From Chitinophaga pinensis DSM 2588 (GTDB taxonomy: Bacteria > Bacteroidota > Bacteroidia > Chitinophagales > Chitinophagaceae), in NCBI RefSeq assembly GCF_000024005.1, contig NC_013132.1, positions 5,140,001 through 5,204,000 on the forward strand: a stretch of DNA of 64,000 nucleotides, read 5' to 3'. The position numbers were made by a program, and so were the translations under genes. Shown in pieces: positions 57,333 through 64,000 of this stretch. The notes beneath the pieces are model-generated. The model was not told the origin of the DNA, did no database searches, and worked only from the letters and a program-made list of their open reading frames with translations. The first letter of the stretch is position 1. Each line of letters begins with the position of its first letter.

Positions 57333-57361
57333 AAGCGGACGTCTTAAAAAGACGTCCGCTT
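57333..57361. terminator. Bidirectional terminator
   Basis: A perfect 13-bp stem, AAGCGGACGTCTT/AAGACGTCCGCTT, with a 3-base loop stands between two convergent genes, 7 bases after one stop and 5 bases before the other. T-rich tracts follow on the rightward side. Confidence 0.85.
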
Positions 57362-57366
57362 CTTAT

Positions 57367-57912
57367 TTAAAAAGGTTTACGACCCAAATATTCTGCTACT
57401 CCCCTTTCCTTTACAGGTCTTTCCGCATAGCTGATTTGTTCCAGTCCTTCCGTTAGTTGTAATAGTTCATATGCCTGTAAGGTGTGTGGATTAACTGGTT
57501 TTCCTACCGCCTGTTTACTGATGAGTAATCCGCCGGGTTTCAGGGCTTTGCCGACAGCAGCAAACAGTGCCCGGTCAAAATGATAATACAGTACGATCAG
57601 GTCGAAAGCTGCCTGGGGAAAAGCATATTCCGCCAGGTCTGTACAGATTGTCTGCACCGGCCGACCGGCCGCTTTCTCTGCCAGTCTTTCCATGGCCACA
57701 TCTGAAATATCTACTGCTCTGACCTGCCAGTTGTCTGTTGACAAGAACAGCGTATGCCTGCCGGTACCTGCTGCCAGATCTAAGGCAATCCCTCCGTTGG
57801 GGAATTCCTTGCTGATATGCTCCTCATACATTTTTACAAAAAACGGGTCTGGTATTTCCAGGGCAGGTAATCCTTTTGTATATCGCTCATTCCACAACAT
57901 TCTGTTATCCAT
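57367..57912 (-). CDS. Class I SAM-dependent methyltransferase
   Basis: A 181-residue cytoplasmic enzyme. The SAM site is seen as ALDLAAGTGRHTLFLS (motif I), VRAVDISDVAMERL (motif II) and FDLIVLYYHFDRALF, followed by LKPGGLLISKQ. The start MLWNERY resembles the TehB/thiopurine-type small methyltransferases. The substrate is unknown. It stands alone between two terminators. Confidence 0.9.
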   Translation of the reverse strand: MDNRMLWNERYTKGLPALEIPDPFFVKMYEEHISKEFPNGGIALDLAAGTGRHTLFLSTDNWQVRAVDISDVAMERLAEKAAGRPVQTICTDLAEYAFPQAAFDLIVLYYHFDRALFAAVGKALKPGGLLISKQAVGKPVNPHTLQAYELLQLTEGLEQISYAERPVKERGVAEYLGRKPF

Positions 57913-57944
57913 AATAATACTTCCAAAATGGATAAAGGTACGTT

Positions 57945-57981
57945 AAAAAAAGGCGCCCCGTGATCAACCCGGGACGCCTTT
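57945..57981 (-). terminator. Terminator of the giant surface-protein gene
   Basis: On the leftward strand the stem AAAGGCG/CGCCTTT with an inner GC-rich stem is followed by a run of T. It lies 25 bases beyond the stop codon at 58006. Confidence 0.8.
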
Positions 57982-58005
57982 GCCTATTGTACTTTACACT
58001 TCTTC

Positions 58006-61000
58006 TTATCTCAATAAAGTGATCTGTCCTTTGAGCACGATCTTCGGACCTGCCGCCTTTTCTCTGTAACCCATTACCCAGATGTACGATCCGCTATCCA
58101 CGAGTGCTCCGAGGTAACGGCCATCCCATCCAAGTCTGGATTCAACGCTGCGGAACACCAGGGTACCCCAACGGTTGTAGATGCTTAACTCGTAGTCATA
58201 CATCGGACCTTTGACAACTGGTCTGAACACATCGTTCTTACCATCGCCGTTTGGTGTGAAGGCGGTTGGCAAGCCTGGTTCAGGTTCACAAGGTTTGAAG
58301 GTTACGGCTATCTGGTCAGTTGCGGAACCACAATCGTTATATACCGTTACGGTATAATAACCGGTGCTGGTCACTTTATAGGTGTTTCCTGTAGTACCAT
58401 CCTGCCAGCGTACCTGGTTGCCTGCACCTGCATCTACTCTCAGGTTCAGCACATTGTCGAGACACAGGGTGGTATCGCGGCCCAGATCGAACGGCGGAAT
58501 ACCTGCTACAACTACATCTACGCTATCCATGGTAATAGCAGAACAGAATCTGTCCATTACGGATACTGTGTATCTGCCAGGCGTTGTTACTTCTTTTATC
58601 GGGTTGGTATCACCATCGTTCCACAGGTAAGACACCGCATCGTCGTTGGTAGCATCCAGTACTACACGGCCGCCGGCACAGATATCACGTTGAGGTCCTA
58701 TATTGATATCCAGTTTAGACTTCAATACTACTCTTACCGTGTCAGTTACCACACAATTGTTGCGGTTCACCGCTACCCAGTAATCACCCGGTCTTGATAC
58801 GACGATCGAGTTGGTCACTTCGCCGTTATTCCAGCGTACGTTACCACCATCAGGATCTACCGTCAGCATCGCTGTTTCATTCGGACAGATCTCCATATCG
58901 TCACTCAGGGTGATGTTTGGCGCAGTTGCTACAGTTACATCCAGTTCATCATGCGTCGTACAACCGTTCAGTGTTACGTCTACGGTATAAGTACCCTGCA
59001 TATAAACATCGATGAAAGGCGTTGTTTCACCCGTGCTCCATACATAGCTTGCGCCGGAAGTAGTCGCATCCAGACGGAGGGTGCTGCCTTCACAGATAGT
59101 GGTATCAGCCATATCGATGGTCGGTGGATTATTCACGCTCATTTTCACAGAGTCGGTCGTTGCACAGATACCGTTGAATACCGTCGCATAGTAAGTACCA
59201 GGTGTATTCACTACGATGGTCTGGGTAGTTGCACCCGTTGACCAGCGGATATTATAACCGGCATTTGCGGCACCCGCATCCAGTGTTACGGATCCACCAT
59301 TACATACAGCTACATCTGCACCCAGATCAACCACCGGTTTCTCGATATACCGGAGGTCATAGGTTACGGTGTCAGAAGAACAGCCGGTGTTACCGTCGAT
59401 TACAGCGAAAGTAGCCTGTGTAGCGCCGTTCAGATCGAATACGTTACTATTCTGCGTCAATGGCGTCGTAACTGCTGTAGCAGGGATTACGCTGATCAGG
59501 GTGAATTTAGGTTTGCTTACTTTATTCTTTAAGAGTATGGCAAATTTGGTGTTGGAAGAGCAGTTCGCCGGTAAGTTCGGATCCAGTTCCGGTTTCGGAC
59601 AAGGATTTACCGTGATGGTCTGTACTCTTTCAATAGCCGCATTACCGCAGGCATCCGAAATGTTCCATCTTCTTACGATAGTATAACCGTTACACTTGTC
59701 TACTACGAACGGATCCTGTACCATGGTTACCTTCTTAGGGAAGTTCACATCACAGTTGTCCACCGCATAGAGGGCAGCTGCACCAGGGATCGCATCGCTG
59801 CAACCAATGGTGATATCAGCAGGCGCCGGATCGATCAATGGAGCAGTGGTATCTGTTACAGTGATCACCTGACGGGCGATGGTAGCGTTATTACAAGCAT
59901 CTTTCGCTGTCCAGGTACGGATCAGGAGGTAGTTACCCGCACATCCGCCAGGAATAGTTTCGCGTGTCTGGGTGTAAGAGATCTTCACGGTACCGCAGTT
60001 GTCGCTCGCTCTCAGGGTTGTCGGAGGACCTGGTACAGCGTTACAGCTAACGGTGGTATCAGCAGGAGGCGCTACAACGAATACCGGTTTAGTGGTATCC
60101 TGTACGGTTACTACCTGTTGCATAGTGGCCGTGTTGCCGCAATTATCGGACGCGATCCAGGTACGGGTCAGTTTATAACTGTTCAGACAGGAGCTTGACA
60201 ATGATTGTTTTGTCTCAGTCAGTTTCACGGATACATTCGCTGTGCAATTATCTGTCGCAGTCACGCTTTCCACACCCGGTACTTTATCACAATCAACAGT
60301 GACAGCAGCAGGTACGATTACGGAGAATCTTGGTCTGATGGTATCCTGTACGGTGATTGTCTGGGTCAGTACTGTTTTGTTACCACAAAGGTCGGTAGCG
60401 GTCCAGGTACGGATCAGCTGATAGTTTTCGGTGCATTTGCTACCGGAGATCGCTTTGCGGGTATCCACCGGATTAGCAGTGATAACACCAGGCGAACAGT
60501 TGTCAGTAGCCGTCATCGGCGCAGCAGCAGGTACTTTATCACAATCAACGGTGATGTTAGCCGGCGCAGGTGCATCGAATACCGGCGGCGTCATATCTCT
60601 TACATTGATGATCTGCATCAGGGTATCGCTTCTGTTGCCACAGGCATCCACAGCGACCCATCTGCGCACCAGGATATAATTGCTAGGACAGCTTGCGCCA
60701 GCGTCCTGTCTTTCTTCAATTGGAGTGATGGTCATTGTACCAGCGCAATTGTCAGTAGCTGTCAATGTTGCGGCAGCAGGTACGGCATCACAATTCACTG
60801 TTACATTAGCCGGAGCTGTCGTAGTGAATACAGGTTTGGTTTTATCTGTAATGGTGATTACCTGTTGTGCCTGGGTTGTCAGACCACAACGGTCAGTTGC
60901 TGTCCAGGTACGGGTGACAGTCGTCGCACAGGCATCAATTACGGTAGTTACATCATTATAGGTGATTGCCAGCTGCTCATTATCATATGGTGCATGGCTG

Positions 61001-64000
61001 AATACAGGCGTGCCGAATTTAGTAGCAGGATCTACACCGCCTGCACAATCAATAGAAAGTGGATCAGGAACGGAGATCACAACCGGCGGAATATTCATCA
61101 GGGTGAGCATCACTGCGTTACTGATGTTACCGGTACATGCACCAGACATTACCACACGTCTGTACCAGGTATGGCGGGAGATCGCCGGCGGCGTAAATAT
61201 TTCATTGGTACCATCTGCAGCCATTACGTTTGTGAAACCGGTTACCGCACTCACCGTACTTACCTGCCATTGGAAGGTATACGTACCGGTACCACCGGTG
61301 ATGGTGCCACCTCTCAGGGAAGCAGGAGCATCACTTGCACAAAGTACCTGATCAGCAGTGATGGTATTACCCAGGATAGCAGGCTGGTTAGTCAGCACCA
61401 CATCATCCGGAGTGGAAGAACATAATCCGTTGGCAATGCTCCAGCGTAATGTAGCCGTATTACCGGCAGTAACAGTTACGGTAGATGTTGCGCTGTGTAT
61501 ATCAGCAATGGTGGCGGTACCGCTGACAACGCTCCAGGTACCGATAGCAGTAGCCGGAGAAGCGTTATTAGCATTCATGGTGAAGTTAGCGTCATCACAA
61601 TGTACCTGATCACCACCCGCAACTGCATTGTTTGGCATTACGCTGTTGGTGAGCGTGATGCTGTCCACCGAGTTACAGGTACTGTTGGAGATCACCCATG
61701 CCAGGGCAACGGTCGTACCCGCAGGTACGGTGACTACAGCGGCAGGGTTGTTTCTGTCAGCCGCAGGAATAGTTGCAGTCGTTCCGGCAGGCAGACTCCA
61801 GGTAGCAGTACCTGTTACCGGTGTGTTAGCGGTCATGTTGAACAGTGCATTTTCGCAATGCTGCTGGTCAGGACCGGCGGTCGCAGTTGTAGGTTTAGGA
61901 ATGCTTGTTAAGGTAACGTCATCGGAGCTGGTACAGCTACCGTTGCTAATAGACCAACGTAAAACAGCCGTAGCGCCGGACGCTAATGTGATGTGTGCGG
62001 TGTCCATATTGGCCTGGCCGGCAGCAATAGTGGCGGAACCACTTACCAGGGTCCAGGTACCGACAGCTCCTGTTACAGATGGTTTGTTGGCCGCCATGAT
62101 AAAGTCAAGACCTTCACACTGGGACTGGTCAGCACCAGCAGCAGCCGCAGCTGGCTGTGCATAGTTGCCCAGTAAGATGGTGTCACTTGTTGTACAACCG
62201 CCGTTAGCGATCGTCCATTTCAGTGTCAGTTCAGTACCTGCAGGTATATTAATATTAGCGGTAGGATTAGCTACATCCGCAGCAGGGAAAGTATAACCTG
62301 CCGGGGAGATCACATCCCATCTGCCGGTGCCACCAGCTGCGCTGTTGGCAGCAAGGGTGAAGGCAGCCACATTACATTTTAACTGATCAGGACCGGCAGC
62401 AGCAGGATTAGGCGCCAGACTGTTTGACAGTACCACATCATCGGAAGTAGCACAGCCGCCGTTGGAGATCGTCCAGCGTAATACGACTGTTGTACCGGCA
62501 GGCAAACTGAGACTAGCTGTCGGATTGTTAGCTACACCAGCTGGCAGTACATTCCCTGCAGGCGTAGAAGAGATTACTGTCCAGCTACCGGTACCGATTG
62601 TTGCGGTGTTGGCTGCCAGTGTAAAGGCGCCGTTACCACATTGTGCCTGGTCAGGACCGGCAGCAGCTACTGTTGCAGCTAAGCCGTTGCTCAGTTGCAC
62701 CGTATCAACCGTGGTACAGGTACCACTGGAAGTTGTCCATATTGCAAAGGTGGTGGATCCTATTGGTAAGGTAATAGTTGCATTCGGGTTATTGGCCTGT
62801 CCTGCAGTAATGGTAGCCGGGCTACCTGCAGGCAGGGTCCATGTACCCGTACCGGTAGTAACCGGTGTTGCAGCCATGATAAAGTTATTATTACCACATT
62901 GTGCCTGGTCAGGACCGGCATTTGCGGTAGTTGGTCCGGCAGTGCTGGTCAGCACAACCGTATCACTGGTTGTACACAGCATATTGGTGATGGTCCAGAT
63001 CGCTCTTGTCGTTGAACCGGTTGGAACCGTGATCAATGCTGTCGGACTGTTTGCCTGTCCTGCAGCAATGGTAGCCGTGCTACCGGCCACCAGGGTCCAT
63101 ACGCCTGTACCGGTTACCGCTGCATTGGCAGCCATGGTAAAGGCCGTGTTACCACATTGTGCCTTATCCGGACCTGCATTAGCGAGGGTTGGTAATGCAT
63201 AGTTGATCAGTCTTACGGTATCATTTGCCACACAGGTACCATTAGTTACACTCCATACGGCGTCTACTGTGATACCGGCAGGTACATTAATAACAGCAGC
63301 AGGATTGTTGCTCTGACCGGCTGTTACGGTAGCCGTTGTGCCAGCAGGCAGTACCCATGTACCTGTACCCGGAGTGGCTACACTTGCAGCCATCGTAAAG
63401 GCAGTGGTGTTACATTTAGACTGATCAGGACCCGCATTGATATTCGCTGGCATACCGGTGAAGGTAACTGTTGTGCTCACACAGGCAGTTGTATCACAGG
63501 CGCCCAGACTTTCAGCTCTTACATAGAAAGTAGTTACGGCAGTCAGTGGTACAGTAATGGTCGGACCAGTACCCAGACGGGTACCTGTACCACAACCACC
63601 CGCGTACCATGCCCATATCGCATTAGGCGTTACACCGTCAGCCTGCAGACCAAGACTACCACCATTTACGGTCAGTGTAGCGGAACCGCTGCCACATACG
63701 CCGGTTGTGCTGGAAGTAATACTTGTTGCTGCTATTGGTGCAGTTTCTACATTCACCGTAAACGGAACGGTAGAATCGCAACCCGATTTAGCAGTTCTGT
63801 AGCTCAGGTTAAAGTTATATGTACCCGGCGCCAGATTAGTTGGGATATTCACCCGCAGTGGCCATGACAATGGCTGATTGTTCACTGCTACAAATCCTGG
63901 CATTGCCGGTGTTGCTGCTGCAATAGAATAGATGGTTGGCGTGCCTTTGGTAGATAAGGTGTCCAGCATGAAGAACCCTTTGCTGGTACATGCCTTCGCA
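58006..64000 (-). CDS. Giant repeat-rich surface protein with T9SS type B sorting domain (5' part outside window)
   Basis: At least 1998 residues; the frame remains open to base 64000, so the start lies beyond the window. From the N-terminal side: eight repeats of about 85 residues (each AGPDQ.QC, ...TGTWTL.AG...A.I..G..T...W.I.NG.C.T.D.V.L), then about six HYR-like repeats (A.NVTVNCD.VP...ATDNC...RTWTATD.CGN), then five Ig/PKD-like repeats (LGADVAVCNGGSVTLDAG). The last 90 residues are the gliding-motility-associated C-terminal domain (LPTAFTPNGDGKNDVFRP, YNRWGTLVF, GWDGRYLG), the type IX secretion signal of class B. It is exported and attached to the surface, and should serve adhesion or gliding. 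Many paired Cys suggest disulfides. Confidence 0.93.
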   Translation of the reverse strand, partial: AKACTSKGFFMLDTLSTKGTPTIYSIAAATPAMPGFVAVNNQPLSWPLRVNIPTNLAPGTYNFNLSYRTAKSGCDSTVPFTVNVETAPIAATSITSSTTGVCGSGSATLTVNGGSLGLQADGVTPNAIWAWYAGGCGTGTRLGTGPTITVPLTAVTTFYVRAESLGACDTTACVSTTVTFTGMPANINAGPDQSKCNTTAFTMAASVATPGTGTWVLPAGTTATVTAGQSNNPAAVINVPAGITVDAVWSVTNGTCVANDTVRLINYALPTLANAGPDKAQCGNTAFTMAANAAVTGTGVWTLVAGSTATIAAGQANSPTALITVPTGSTTRAIWTITNMLCTTSDTVVLTSTAGPTTANAGPDQAQCGNNNFIMAATPVTTGTGTWTLPAGSPATITAGQANNPNATITLPIGSTTFAIWTTSSGTCTTVDTVQLSNGLAATVAAAGPDQAQCGNGAFTLAANTATIGTGSWTVISSTPAGNVLPAGVANNPTASLSLPAGTTVVLRWTISNGGCATSDDVVLSNSLAPNPAAAGPDQLKCNVAAFTLAANSAAGGTGRWDVISPAGYTFPAADVANPTANINIPAGTELTLKWTIANGGCTTSDTILLGNYAQPAAAAAGADQSQCEGLDFIMAANKPSVTGAVGTWTLVSGSATIAAGQANMDTAHITLASGATAVLRWSISNGSCTSSDDVTLTSIPKPTTATAGPDQQHCENALFNMTANTPVTGTATWSLPAGTTATIPAADRNNPAAVVTVPAGTTVALAWVISNSTCNSVDSITLTNSVMPNNAVAGGDQVHCDDANFTMNANNASPATAIGTWSVVSGTATIADIHSATSTVTVTAGNTATLRWSIANGLCSSTPDDVVLTNQPAILGNTITADQVLCASDAPASLRGGTITGGTGTYTFQWQVSTVSAVTGFTNVMAADGTNEIFTPPAISRHTWYRRVVMSGACTGNISNAVMLTLMNIPPVVISVPDPLSIDCAGGVDPATKFGTPVFSHAPYDNEQLAITYNDVTTVIDACATTVTRTWTATDRCGLTTQAQQVITITDKTKPVFTTTAPANVTVNCDAVPAAATLTATDNCAGTMTITPIEERQDAGASCPSNYILVRRWVAVDACGNRSDTLMQIINVRDMTPPVFDAPAPANITVDCDKVPAAAPMTATDNCSPGVITANPVDTRKAISGSKCTENYQLIRTWTATDLCGNKTVLTQTITVQDTIRPRFSVIVPAAVTVDCDKVPGVESVTATDNCTANVSVKLTETKQSLSSSCLNSYKLTRTWIASDNCGNTATMQQVVTVQDTTKPVFVVAPPADTTVSCNAVPGPPTTLRASDNCGTVKISYTQTRETIPGGCAGNYLLIRTWTAKDACNNATIARQVITVTDTTAPLIDPAPADITIGCSDAIPGAAALYAVDNCDVNFPKKVTMVQDPFVVDKCNGYTIVRRWNISDACGNAAIERVQTITVNPCPKPELDPNLPANCSSNTKFAILLKNKVSKPKFTLISVIPATAVTTPLTQNSNVFDLNGATQATFAVIDGNTGCSSDTVTYDLRYIEKPVVDLGADVAVCNGGSVTLDAGAANAGYNIRWSTGATTQTIVVNTPGTYYATVFNGICATTDSVKMSVNNPPTIDMADTTICEGSTLRLDATTSGASYVWSTGETTPFIDVYMQGTYTVDVTLNGCTTHDELDVTVATAPNITLSDDMEICPNETAMLTVDPDGGNVRWNNGEVTNSIVVSRPGDYWVAVNRNNCVVTDTVRVVLKSKLDINIGPQRDICAGGRVVLDATNDDAVSYLWNDGDTNPIKEVTTPGRYTVSVMDRFCSAITMDSVDVVVAGIPPFDLGRDTTLCLDNVLNLRVDAGAGNQVRWQDGTTGNTYKVTSTGYYTVTVYNDCGSATDQIAVTFKPCEPEPGLPTAFTPNGDGKNDVFRPVVKGPMYDYELSIYNRWGTLVFRSVESRLGWDGRYLGALVDSGSYIWVMGYREKAAGPKIVLKGQITLLR

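Noticed and set aside
60205..61425. Long rightward frames opposite the giant surface-protein gene
   Set aside because: They are shadows of a repetitive, compositionally biased gene; the opposite frame has clear domains and a sorting signal.

Overview
The window looks like a chromosomal stretch of a Bacteroidota bacterium of the Chitinophaga/Chitinophagaceae type. Reasons seen in the sequence: starts without Shine-Dalgarno sites, several TAnnTTTG -7 promoter elements, two TonB-dependent receptors, secreted glycoside hydrolases, a gliding-motility-type C-terminal sorting domain, a DUF6443/RHS protein, and AraC and propeller-kinase regulators. The genus is inferred from gene content, not from a marker gene. 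No rRNA, tRNA, CRISPR array or prophage was seen.

Layout. 0-4.4 kb: end of an unknown membrane protein, a GH16 lipoprotein, a bacteriophytochrome kinase, and ywbE. 4.4-11 kb: a giant DUF4132-type protein with a small partner, a small hypothetical protein, and an AraC regulator with an inverted repeat upstream. 11.2-20.3 kb: one leftward transcription unit for a periplasmic molybdenum hydroxylase (2Fe-2S subunit, Tat-exported molybdopterin subunit, membrane-anchored dihaem cytochrome c), its maturation (XdhC, MocA-like, MoaA), a ModE-like DNA-binding protein and a TonB receptor. This reads as enzyme, cofactor, control and possibly metal import in one block. 20.8-29.9 kb: an RHS polymorphic toxin with a probable immunity gene, an NAD(P)-binding protein, and a second, toxin-less RHS-type protein. 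29.9-37.6 kb: a secreted tyrosine-phosphatase-like protein beside a TonB receptor, a membrane AraC regulator, a DUF2809 protein and a GH5 enzyme.

37.6-47 kb is the most unusual region. Arrays of a 7-bp unit (GAATTAA/GAATTAG and complement TTAATTC/CTAATTC) fill most intergenic gaps. They are often arranged as two inverted arms around a core related to ATGCAGCGGAGATCTTCGCG. They supply the stop codons of two genes, and two nearly identical IS4-type elements (1440 and 1439 bp) have inserted into them. Between the IS copies lie DUF779, an aldehyde dehydrogenase and an AraC regulator. An M1 peptidase next to the array is broken by a 1-bp frameshift. A hypothetical protein and a peroxiredoxin follow.

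47-64 kb: a very strong perfect-type hairpin, a 2H phosphoesterase, a propeller sensor kinase with its LuxR-type response regulator, a dihaem cytochrome c peroxidase with a PhoX-like lipoprotein, a GH99/GH71-like lipoprotein with a beta-trefoil, a methyltransferase, and the 3' part of a giant repeat-rich surface protein that runs off the window.
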